A DNA stretch of 24,100 bases. It comes from Gamarada debralockiae. Taxonomy: Eukaryota > Ascomycota > Leotiomycetes > Helotiales > Hyphodiscaceae. Both the position numbers and the translations under genes were made by a program. The DNA is taken from the NCBI GenBank assembly GCA_002803225.1, contig NXFV01001441.1:1-24100 (forward strand). Direction: 5' to 3'. Positions 7,105-17,127 of the stretch are shown here, in pieces; positions within the stretch are counted from its first letter, which is position 1, and each line of letters begins with the position of its first letter. The notes below the pieces were generated by a model, which was not told the DNA's origin, made no database searches, and saw nothing but the letters and a program-made list of their open reading frames with translations.

Positions 7105-9768
7105 CTATCTGATCTCAGGCCACCCCCTCCCCATAATCCCCAACACCATCTCGACCATGTCCTCAAACTCCTTCGCCATCCCTTCCCACTCTTCGCCACT
7201 CCCACCACAACTCCCTATCCCCTTCACACCCTGCGCCCTCTCCTCAAACCCCCTTCCTTCCCCAAAAAATCTATCATTCCACATCTCATCCAACAACTTC
7301 GTCAATTCCTCCATTTGAGACAAAGATTGAGGTCCCGAGAAACACGGGAGTAGGTATTCTTGCACTGCGCGCGAGGCTTGCGGCGCTTCGATTGGGAGCT
7401 CGGGTTGAGGGCTTTGGTTTTGCGTTGATCGGATGGAGAAGGTGGATTGGACTTCTTTCCAGGCTTCGAGGTGTACCTGTTTTCGTTGTTAGCATTTATT
7501 TTTATTAGAAGATGATGAGAGGGAGTAGGAACGTACTTTTTCTCGAATCCACAAAACCACCACACCGACAAGGCCGCTCTTCTCTCCTCGCTCGACTGCG
7601 GAACCGATTATATCGAAGAGACGAACGAGCATTCGGGTGGCGTCTGTCATGCCGTCTTCGGTTCCTTCTTCCCAGCTCGAGAGATTTAGGGTTGGGATAT
7701 CGGCCGCTAGGTTTGAGAAGAGGGAGAGTTGGGATTGGGCATGTGATATTTGGGTTACAAGTTGTGGTGTTAGGCGGGCGTTGATTTCTCTTTCTGTATT
7801 ACTTGTTCTAGACTGCGAGAGAGAAGAGGAGTAGACTGGCCTTGGGGCAATGCATATGTTCGCGAGGAGCAGAGAGAGGAATCTGAGATAGGTGTGCATA
7901 AATAGCCTTTCTTGCGTCAAGTATCGAGATAGGACTGGAATAGAGATCCTTCCGTCCGAGCAGGAGCGGAGAAATGTGCTGTGGGTTGCGTTATATAGCT
8001 TTCGTGGTGCGGCGTGGGACACGAGATGGGCTATTAAGGAGGCTGGTGCTCGGCTTCTGGATTCATTGTTCGGTGCTTGAGTGTTAGATTCAGATGCATT
8101 GCTTGGTGATTGAGGTGTAGATGCGAAGACATTATCCGGTAACCGAATTATAACTTCAAAGTCATTGTTCAGTGATCGAGTGGTAGATTCAAGCTTGCTT
8201 TCCGAGGTGGGAGTGTTTTCTGAGGATTTGATTCGGAGGGGTGCGACTTCTATGGGGGGATCATCGGCGATGTCGTCTATTGGCTCGTAGGGATAGGGGA
8301 AAGAGTCGTCTTCTGATTCCTGGGGAGAAGGAGGAGAGAGAAATTTGAGTGGGATGAGCTTTGGCGGTGCTGGGCCCGATGGTGCTGCTCCTTTCAGAGA
8401 GGAAGCAGAGGCGTATTTGAGCGGGATTAATCTTGGCCCTGCTGAGGGTTCTTTAGGAGGGGGTTCCGGTTTCGGTGATGTTGGTGCCATATCGTTTTCG
8501 TACATGTCAAGGATATGAAATGTCGAAGTCTCTGGTCTGGCAGGCCTCTCTGACCTCTGTGGTCTGCTCAGGGCGACCTTGACCTCGTTTCCATTCGTGG
8601 TCTGCTGGGTATTCCTATTCGCCTTCATCTCCTCGTCAGAAATCCCAGACGACCTTCCGCCTGAAACTACATCTCCCGTTATATTCCTATCACGACTTCC
8701 TGCCTCTAAGGAGTATTTTTCTTGGACATAGCCGGGTGAAGCTAGGCGTCTCGATCTCTGCCTGACATGGAGAGATTTCGGTGCTTTGGGCGTGGCTGCT
8801 GGTTGGGGACCAATTGGAGCTTTGGCTGTGCGAGGACTTCGGGCAAGATATTTTGAAATCTCCTTCTTATCATCACTGATACTGACGACCCGCGAACCTT
8901 CTGTCTGTATCCGTGCAAATACTTCCCCGTTGTAAGATGGCGGGGTGAGCTGTTTTGAGGTTTTCCTGCGAAGAGACTGCGAGGGTACAATAGTATTCGT
9001 CCAATTAGGTAAAATATCGGGCGTCGATAGGATGGGAGATTGTGGGGCTGCTGTTACTAAGAGTGATGAGGGGGAACGGCGGCCATTCGAGCTCTGTGGG
9101 GGTATTTTGAGCGAGAGGGATCGCTTAAGGGCGTTGAATCTGGATCTCGCGGCGGGGGCGGGGTTGTTGTAGTTGGTGCTGTCAACGGGGACGACGTCTG
9201 GTTGCAGAGGGGGAGGAAGTGATTTCGTAGGTGATGCGCTGTCTTCTCTAAAGTTTTCGAGTGACTTTTGAGGAGACACTGGAGACTGGTTTGAGGAAGG
9301 CGGCGTGGGGTATGAGGTGTTCAGAGGAAGCGAGGGTCGAGAAGGTGATGAAGGGGAGGATTCCAGTGCCCCCGGCAGAGTTGAGCTCTGACTGCGAGTC
9401 TTTAATTGTGTACTTTTTGGGGGGACTGATGGAGGCGGCGGAATCAGATTTGCTGTCTTGATCGGAGAGGAATCGTTGGTAGATTCAGGTGTGGTGTCTG
9501 CAGGTCGTGGGCTGCTGGGAAGCTTCGGACGTACCGGCCTGGGGTTCTTTGGCAGCGAGATTGCTCGACGGTGAGCATTGGACGGTGCTTTTGCAGGAGC
9601 AGACTCTGGTTCTGGCGGTGGCGGAGGTAGGGGAGGAATGTAAGTATTTTCCAGATGGGCGAATCTGACTTTGTGCACCACTGGAGAAGGCATTGGGACA
9701 CGTTTCTCCCATGGCGGAATGACTTCCCAAGGAGGAAGGGAAACAGCTTTTGACATGATGATGTGCAA
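7105..9768 (-). CDS. Disordered Pro/Ser-rich protein with C-terminal TENA/heme-oxygenase-like domain
   Basis: There are two exons, 9768-7537 and 7476-7105, separated by a 60-bp GT-AG intron (GTACGT...ACAG). The join restores WIREK-VHLEAW and gives about 867 aa. Residues 1 to ~570 are low-complexity, rich in Pro, Ser and charged residues (for example PPLPPPPPEPE), and probably disordered. From about 576 a helical domain begins: KLYNATHSTFLRSCSDG, LSRYLTQERLFMHTYLRFLS, and after the intron LEAWKEV and EYLLPCF. This layout fits the TENA/THI-4 and heme-oxygenase-like helical fold; in thiaminase II members it hydrolyses thiamin-related pyrimidines. I see no confirmed catalytic cysteine, so activity is uncertain and a structural or regulatory role is possible. 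A second ATG four codons in (MSKAVS) may be the true start. The annotation of the fold is by pattern, not alignment. Confidence 0.75.
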
Positions 9769-11428
9769 ATAATTGTAAACCCGAGGTTTATATCTGACTG
9801 AGCGAAGGGGGGGATCGCAACAAAGAGATCTCTTGATGCTGTGGGATCTGCATCAAGAATTCGGATACGAAGTACAAAATGAAGGCATAGGGAAAATTGG
9901 AGACACAGAGTACCAAGCTTTTTGGAAGTGGATGCGGTCATGTAGGTGGCGGCTGTCTGATTTCCAGGAGATCAGACGAAGGGGTCAGCATTGGTTTTGG
10001 AATCCTGTGCCACGGTGCGTTCGCCCGTTTTAGAACGCTGGCAATGGGGCGGTTCTGGTTTGAGAGGCCAATGATAGTGATCCCATCGGCTGATCTCGGT
10101 CATGATCGCAGGGGTGCGCCGGACGATGCAGAAGAATGAAATATCACGGAGAGAAATGCACCGCTGAGAGAGAGTCCGTTCGATAGCCGGCGAATGCACG
10201 GAATGCCCTCGAACAGACCTCTTAGCAATGCATATTCCGCTTGCCATTGGCCCAGTAGAACTTGCGAGTGAGAAGATGATAGGAGAGGAGATGCGATGCA
10301 GGATAGAGAATTGGAGATGGAGTTGTAGCCGGGAGGAGGGAGCGAAGTGTTAAGTGAGGCTTGCGATGATCGACGGCTGGCTAGCCCAATTGAGAAGCCA
10401 CTGCTGGGCAAGAATGCTTAATAGAACTCCAACCTTCCAACCTCAACTCATTCAATCTCACCTCTTCCACCGCTTCATGCATGCTGTCTGCGTCTCTTAT
10501 GTGATATGCGTCAGCTAGTCCGGATGCGACTGAATAACACGCCGGCTGGATCAACCTCAAATTGTGACATCGCGATCAAGTCGCGTCGAGACTTCTCCGC
10601 CCACTCTGCCCGAAACACGCTGCCGCCCGACCTAAGACCACAACCTACTTCTGCTTCGAATAAATGACAGATAAAAAGATCGGACTACATCAGATAACAA
10701 CGAGTTGGCGCCTGCGGCAGAATACGAGAGTCAGCGAGGTCGTGGCGTTAGAACTATGGACACAATATGTCCTCCTTGCCGGAGGGGTGTTGGCCCACGA
10801 AGGTCCGACGACAACGTGGCTACGGTTTGTGTAGCACAGGGCTGCATGTATCGTGGCTACAGAGGACGGCCACCAAGACTCCAAGAGGCTCCATGGCCTC
10901 GAGGAGCATACTGTTAGCACCTCCCGAGGTGATATATCACGAGGCAAGCATCTTGACTCTTCACATTATTCCCGTGCATATGTCGATACCTTGAGTCTCG
11001 GCGATCTCCTATATCTCGCATTAATATTCACACGCGCAGTCTTGAGAGTCTATCTGCCAATTTTCTTCAGGTGAAGGATTTCCAAAAGCAAATACGGCGT
11101 TAGTGGAGGTCTCGAACATGCGGCTACGGAACTATTCTAAGTCACTTGTTTTATATTCGTCCCAATCGGTACAGGACTTCTCCTTTTAGCGATCATCTGT
11201 GTTCTGCGCCATGTCGTCTCTCTTCGCCTCCATCTTTGATTGCTAACAAACCCACATTTCATCCTGGGCAATGATCTGCGGGTCCAGCGGGAAAATATTG
11301 CGAGCAGCTTCGATTACAGAGATCTGACAACAGTTCCCTTGCTTCAATTCAGGGGCGTATATCAATGTTCTCGAGCAGAAAAGCAAATTATCATGTCGCT
11401 CGGCAACGCTTAAAATTAAGATATATAT

Positions 11429-11436
<8 letters not shown>

Positions 11437-11459
<23 letters not shown>

Positions 11460-11461
11460 TT
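11437..11461. repeat. (ATTTTT)4 simple repeat
   Basis: Four perfect copies of ATTTTT follow an AT-rich lead (ATATATATAATTTTTT). This is a simple-sequence tract with no further meaning visible. Confidence 0.95.
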
Positions 11462-12415
11462 GACTCGGATTTGACCAGTCGAATCGCCTCCCTTGCGACA
11501 TAACTTGCAGTGAGCCTCGCAACAAAGTTAATTGAAGACACAATCCGCCTTTTGAGCAAGCATGAAGCCCTCCCCGAGTTCACCACCGCCAAATCAGCCC
11601 AAAACGATCAGTTGGCTTGGCGTTTCTTTTTGCTCCCTACGCCCAAAACGATAGAGAACCAGGGCTCAGCCTCAAGTTAGACCCTCGAATCTTATAAAGC
11701 TCTCCACACCTTCATATTATTTTCCCCACGAGCTCTCTTTTTATAAACTTTCTACTTTCCAACCACTCCTTTAGCAAACTCGGACATCACTCTTTTATCC
11801 TAGAGCTCCGATTTGAAACTTTCCATTGGATAGGATTTGCTCCCGAAATCCAAATTCAGTCCAGTCCAGCCCAATGAGAACAAAAAGGATAGTCACGGGG
11901 TTATATTTAGTATCTTAGGTTGTTAAGTAGTAAAACTATGCACTTTTGAGGTATTAATTACCAAAATATTTTCCGAGGCATTTCAATGCCAAAAAATAAT
12001 AATGGAAAGAGCAAGGATTTGTATTGTTTAAGACCATCACCGCCTTCCACTGTAAACTCGTAGCGTCGTAGAACCGTAAGTTTCCCTGAATACTGTGTTG
12101 AACAGGTATTGCAACTCCGCTCCTACGGAAACACTGGAGCCGTTAGTAGCAGTAGTAGCTGCTAATATTGTCATTGTAGCCATAAGTGCCAGTGTATGGT
12201 ACGTCAACAGGACCGTAAGCATGAGTCCTAAAGACCACATCAGCGTGAAACGACGTCATCGCGGCGCAGCCCCAGCGATCCGGAGTTCAGCAGTCCATGC
12301 AAGGAATGGAGGCATTCTGGATGAATTAAAGAAAGGACAGTGAACTCGCTGGTAATTGATTTCACCAAGCCGCGACCTCGGAAAGGACGATGTGGATTGA
12401 CGAAAAGCCAATGAA

Positions 12416-12440
12416 GCTAAGCTAAGCTAAGCTAAGCTAA
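12416..12440. repeat. (GCTAA)5 pentanucleotide repeat
   Basis: Five perfect GCTAA units occur in tandem. On the opposite strand the unit reads TTAGC. It resembles neither the usual fungal telomere repeat TTAGGG nor the GAGC family elsewhere in the window. Confidence 0.95.
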
Positions 12441-13271
12441 ATCCGGCCATCAGCAGACTCCATTTACCACGTGACCGCATACCCTTTCAGCAAACCCTTC
12501 CTTGGCCCAAAATTTCTTTGTATACTTCTCCATCACTTCCTCAGTGCCAAATTCTCACCGAACAGGAAAAGTTATTGGATTTTGAAGAGATTCCCGCTAG
12601 CCCAAGCTTACTCACCTTGTCCTTAATGCTTCATTCCAAGAGAGCAAGCGTTCGTACTACGTCCGCCTTCAAAACCCCTCCCACGAGAGTACCACAAATT
12701 CAGCACAACATATCAATTGCTCAAGTAATTTCAAGAACTTCAATTCGTCAAAGCCCAAATCTATCCTATGCCCATCCCATTCATTTATGCTCTTTGAAAT
12801 GCAAAGCAACGCAAACGATGTTTGTCACCGCTCTTTTCATAAAATCCACACTCCTCATCATGGAGTCTCAGGGGCCACTTCTGAAGACATGTTGAATGCA
12901 TCCACGTTCTCCTCCACTTCCTAAAATCAGGCAGAGAAAAGAAAGTGTAGTCAACAGGCCGACCTGGTGCAAGATCAAGCTTAGCCACTAAGTGAAGCAG
13001 AATCCTTTGAAGGATATCCGCGAACTCAGATGTCCAGACGTTCATTTATGTGTGGAATCGTCCGCGAGACAGCGATGCTATATCGCTTCCAACCCGCTGA
13101 AATTCGTCTCGTGGCAATTCGCAAACCAAACCAAGGAAATAAAGGAAAATCAGTCGTAAGTATCATGAATCGTAAACCACCCTCCATCGTCTGCCTCTGC
13201 AGCAAAGCAAGTCATCAAACCTCAATAAAAAGAAGCGATAACGTGCACCAGCGATCAAGAAGACATCGACC

Positions 13272-14957
13272 TCACAAACCCTCCTTGTATTGGACCTTCT
13301 CCTTTGGCGACTTAGGGAAAGGCTGAAGAAGAGCAACTTTCTGCCACTCCGGCGCAATGCTCTTAGTGACGAAGACCATGTTGTCAATACGCTCCTGTTC
13401 CTTACGAGCAGCAGCCTCTGCCGCACGCGCAGCCTTCTTCTTGGCCCACAACCACTTGTTGCGCTCCTTATCCAGTAAGATGATTGGAAAATGGCCAACA
13501 TCGACGGGTTCAGACATGTAGTTGCCTTGCCACTTCAACTCCCATTTCTCGAAGCGGAGATCATAGAAGGGTAAGGCGTGGTACAGATGCTCGAGGGTGA
13601 ATGGAAGAGTGGCGGAGGCATTCAAGTTATGAATGATCACCTCGAGGTACTGCATGCCGACACAGTTGTCAAGCTTGGCGACGAGCTGCCGTATAATAGT
13701 GAAGCCAGTGGTGTTGATCGCGATGGAGTAGTCGGGATAGACCCACTTTCCATGCTTGTCGGAGATATTTTGGGGACGTGGAGCAACAGAGCCATCGCGG
13801 GGAGGAGGGAAGATCATGGATACAGTGATGTTGACGGCATACTTGTAGAAGTCCTTGCCAAGCTTGGAGATTTGGTCGGTGACGGTAGGAGTGGACACAA
13901 CTGCAACATCCTTTCCCTTTCCCTTATCATCACCCTTGTTCTCAGTGACAGCAACGGTGAGAAGACCACGGAGGTCAACAACAATCTGGACATGGTGGTT
14001 GAGCCAGAAGTGTTCCTTGCCGGCCTCATCCTTCTCAGCAATCTCGCCCAAGACATTGGCTGGGTTGAATCCAGAGTGGGGCTGCAAGACCAACTTGCCA
14101 TTTGGCATCATGAACTCATCAACGTGAACACGGTTGCGAGACAAGCCGTTGGCGCGGATCACAAAGTCTTTCTTCGTGCGGTCAACGCGGACGATGACAT
14201 CTTCCCGAGTCTTGTATGGAGAGGGGCTGGTGGTAGTTCGGCTGGTAGCGACTGAGATAGCGGAAATACTGGGCGAGGTGATGTTGCTTCCGTCACTCAA
14301 ATGCTTCACATGATGGGCCGGATTGTAAGCGGGGAATTCCTTGATCAGATCTTGGATCTTGGCAACACCAGCAAAAGGATTTGACTTGGAGGCCACCTTG
14401 GAATGGTGAGAAGAGTCAGATGCACCCGGCTGGCCTGGCTTCTTCACAGCAGTCTGTTGAGAGCTGAAGGAGCCGGCTGCAACTGGTTGAAAGGAGGCAA
14501 AAGTCTGCTGAACACGAGCGGCACCGGCTGCAGCTGGTTGTTGAGTCTGCTTACCTTGAGGAACACCGGGAACAAATGCTGGAGACTTTGCCGAAAGCGT
14601 ATTGCCCATGGCTGTGGGTTGTGGCTTCTTGGGGATGTATCCAGCTGGCTGGAAGTTCTTGGTGTCCAGGGTGTTGGTGGCATACGATCGAAATCGAAGC
14701 TTTTGTGGAACTTCCTTCCCCTCGTTCTTGACTTCAGGAGTCTGATGGACAAGGGGGGTAGGGCCAGTGTTGTCTTTGAGGGCAGCCATGGCTCCTTGCT
14801 TAACGTTCACATTCGGAGCTGCAGCAGTCTTCCCAATGGTCATTCTCTTGGGGATGGTTTTTGGGCTAATACTTGAGGAGGGGGATGATGTGGCCGACTT
14901 AGTTTCGCTGACCACCGAGGGCTTCTTGTCCTTGCTACGGTTGTTCTTGCTTCCCAT
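13272..14957 (-). CDS. Unrecognised 561-aa protein with low-complexity N-terminus
   Basis: The ORF is intronless and open. I take the ATG at 14957 (MGSKNNRSKDKK) as the start, because the extra 27 codons back to 15038 lack charge bias and look like leader. Residues 1-250 are Ser/Pro/Gln/Lys-rich and probably disordered. From about 254 (DVIVRVDRTKKDFVIRANG) to about 500 the sequence looks folded, with alternating beta-like segments and HFWLNHHVQIVVDLRG. An Ala/Arg/Lys/Glu-rich helix (KKKAARAAEAAARKEQER) lies near 505-523, and the tail ends in PFPKSPKEKVQ. I do not recognise a family. The length and codon regularity support a real gene. A 225-codon ORF on the opposite strand inside it is a shadow. 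Confidence 0.75.
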   Translation of the reverse strand: MGSKNNRSKDKKPSVVSETKSATSSPSSSISPKTIPKRMTIGKTAAAPNVNVKQGAMAALKDNTGPTPLVHQTPEVKNEGKEVPQKLRFRSYATNTLDTKNFQPAGYIPKKPQPTAMGNTLSAKSPAFVPGVPQGKQTQQPAAAGAARVQQTFASFQPVAAGSFSSQQTAVKKPGQPGASDSSHHSKVASKSNPFAGVAKIQDLIKEFPAYNPAHHVKHLSDGSNITSPSISAISVATSRTTTSPSPYKTREDVIVRVDRTKKDFVIRANGLSRNRVHVDEFMMPNGKLVLQPHSGFNPANVLGEIAEKDEAGKEHFWLNHHVQIVVDLRGLLTVAVTENKGDDKGKGKDVAVVSTPTVTDQISKLGKDFYKYAVNITVSMIFPPPRDGSVAPRPQNISDKHGKWVYPDYSIAINTTGFTIIRQLVAKLDNCVGMQYLEVIIHNLNASATLPFTLEHLYHALPFYDLRFEKWELKWQGNYMSEPVDVGHFPIILLDKERNKWLWAKKKAARAAEAAARKEQERIDNMVFVTKSIAPEWQKVALLQPFPKSPKEKVQYKEGL

Positions 14958-17127
14958 CTTTTCTATTAGCAAGTTCGTGAGGCTTCGGAGGTATAGGAGG
15001 ATCAAAGAGTAAATCTGAAGAGAATCGCAAGTTGGCAAATGGTTCTTTCATATTAACACTCCATATTTTTTAGAGTTCAAAGAATTGAAAGTGTTGTGGA
15101 AGGGGAAGGGCCAACAAACACTGGACGTGTGAGCAGGAGTCTTGCTCTGTTCACGATATGACTTTCCTGAGAGAAGTACCCTAAACCGAATGGTGATCAG
15201 CGATCGAAGTTTCAGAACTGTATCTCTGATTCGAAGAAGACTTTGGAAGTGCAAAGTTGTTGAGTTGTGTCTGGAGAAGAAGAGTCGACTAACCTTTAGT
15301 TGCTGGACAAGGTATCCGACTCTTGTTCAGAGATGTGATGGAGGGGTTGTATGCTAAGTAAAATCTCCCATCAGTAATCAGTCAATCGAAAGCGAATTAT
15401 TACTTCGGAGATAAAGTATCAATAATAACATAGCTTTGAAAGCCAAAATTTCGATGTGTTGAAGGGGCATTAAGGAAGAAGAACAACATACCTTGATTTG
15501 AACTCGAAGCGTTCCAGCTTGTGACACAAAAGTCTCCAAGATTCCTGGTGCGTTATTGCTGAAAATGGCAAGTTAGCAATCAATAAGAAGCTACCCTGAC
15601 CGGAGACCAAAAGGTCTCTTGAGAAGAGGTGATGATGTGGGGGGTTGGGGTATTGGAGAGAGCAGGTAGATCGGGGAGAACAACACCTTGATGCCACGTG
15701 GTGAAAGGCAGTGTGTAAAAGGGGCCCACGAAGCTGAAGACTTACCAAGATACAGACCCTCTGCAAGAGGGCTTCAAGAGATCGTAGAGAAGTATTTGCG
15801 AAGCAGAGATATTGCACAACAAAAGAGCTTCTTGATGAAGTTATTGCTAAAGAAAAGTCCTAGTTGAGAAAAGATTGTTTTTGCTTGGAGAGAGGGACGT
15901 AGCACGAGGTACGAGGTGGCCGTTTAAGTAGAAACCCTAAGCGAAGCGCCATGTGCAAAAGACGCCGCGAGTGAATGCGAATTCATCAGTGGGAGAACAA
16001 TTGTAAATGGTTTTGAAAGCTGAAGGCTACTTGAAGGGGGAAGTATTGTGGAAATCATTGTTAGAATAGATACAGTGACCTCTAATTTGGTTCCAAGAGC
16101 AGATTTTATTATTTTGGTTGAGATCTAGAGATTTTGGCTAAAAGGGGTGGGGAGGGGTGCTTCAATCTTTTGGCTCAGACACTTCAATGACAGCTGTGGA
16201 AGAACCTCGAAGCTGACGGTCTCTGTGTCAATAATATTCAACGCAATAACTAACAATAGGGTCAAGTTGTTCGGGAAAGTCAACGTTAACAAAAGGGGGT
16301 TAGTAACCAACATGGCAATGACTCAATCTAACACCCCACTCACAGCTGTTAAGAACCTTCAAAGCACATGGTTCCTCCATGAGTAGTACGCAATACCATG
16401 ATCCAATCCTTAGCAATATTCCCAATGAACAAGTTGCCAATGTCAACAAATGAGGAGTCAGCAGCACAATGAAAACGGTCTTGACTTGGCAATCACAATT
16501 ATGAGCCATTCCAAAAGCTAACAGTCGCTTCACAATAACAACTACATGCATTTCATAACGTCCAAACTACCATATCAGAAAGAGGCTTCAAACCAATGCA
16601 CATCCTTAGAAATTGGCGGAGTCCAATTAAACTTCTAAGCAAGCGAATTAGACTTTATGACAGAAACGGAAGTTGACAGGGGTGCTCAAGCAGAATGGTC
16701 AAAGCTTTGTCTCATCTAATCCAGTCCCCCGTCCCTTTTCAGCTGTACCGGTTGCTGGTAATCCAAGCAGGTTGCGTGGATTTTAAAAGGTTGCAAAAGC
16801 AATCGACTAATCACTAGAAGAAGCATCGCAGTAGCCACTGCCTAAATATCAAGAATTTCAATGGCATATTCGCTTTTCTGATGGAGAGCTACGGAGAAAC
16901 TACCAGCACTGCCAGACTCAACAATTATAGATCTTCCTTGGAAGCCAATTACTATCAGAGACCTCCAGCCATGTGCGGCATTGCGTCTTTGGCTCGAGAC
17001 TTCAGCAAGACATTGGGCATTTCCCTACTTCGGCAGAGGACTATCTTGCTTCCTCTGCTTCCCTAATTGGGTATCCCCAGTTATATATGTCAAACGCCCG
17101 CTTCCAATGCTACAATACCCGCACTAT
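14958..17127. other. 2.2-kb intergenic stretch
   Basis: The half next to 14957 should hold the promoter and 5' leader of the minus-strand 561-aa gene. It contains purine-rich runs and several intron-like acceptor and donor strings, so a spliced 5' UTR is possible. A 68-codon minus-strand ORF (15048-15254) could be an upstream ORF. One CACGTG lies at 15695. Positions 16100-17050 hold short ORFs with no domain on either strand. No tRNA, rRNA or transposon signature was seen. Confidence 0.35.

Larger units (their letters stand above)
9769..13271. other. 3.5-kb stretch without a convincing gene
   Basis: Many short ORFs occur on both strands (for example 10100-10411 minus, 12095-12343 plus, 12518-12895 plus). 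None shows a domain, a plausible splice partner or an advantage over the opposite strand. The first part is the upstream region of the TENA-like gene. The last part is the downstream region of the gene ending at 13272. A T/A hexamer repeat lies at 11437-11461, a pentamer repeat at 12416-12440, and one CACGTG at 12468. A non-coding RNA or an unrecognised multi-exon gene remains possible. Confidence 0.4.

Noticed and set aside
9444..9941. 165-codon minus-strand ORF across the TENA-like gene start
   Set aside because: It is out of frame with the gene and shows no family features.
12095..12343. 82-codon plus-strand ORF with a hydrophobic stretch (VVAANIVIVAISASVWYV)
   Set aside because: The opposite strand is open over much the same stretch and also reads hydrophobic, so the pattern probably reflects base composition.
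12416..12440. GCTAA repeat as an interstitial telomere tract
   Set aside because: The complement TTAGC lacks the TTAGGG core, and the tract has only five units.
12518..12895. 125-codon plus-strand ORF in the gene desert
   Set aside because: It is rich in Ser/Thr/Gln without a domain, with comparable ORFs on the other strand; support is too weak to call a gene.
13578..14255. 225-codon plus-strand ORF
   Set aside because: It lies antisense to the 561-aa gene. It has no domain and probably results from codon bias on the coding strand.
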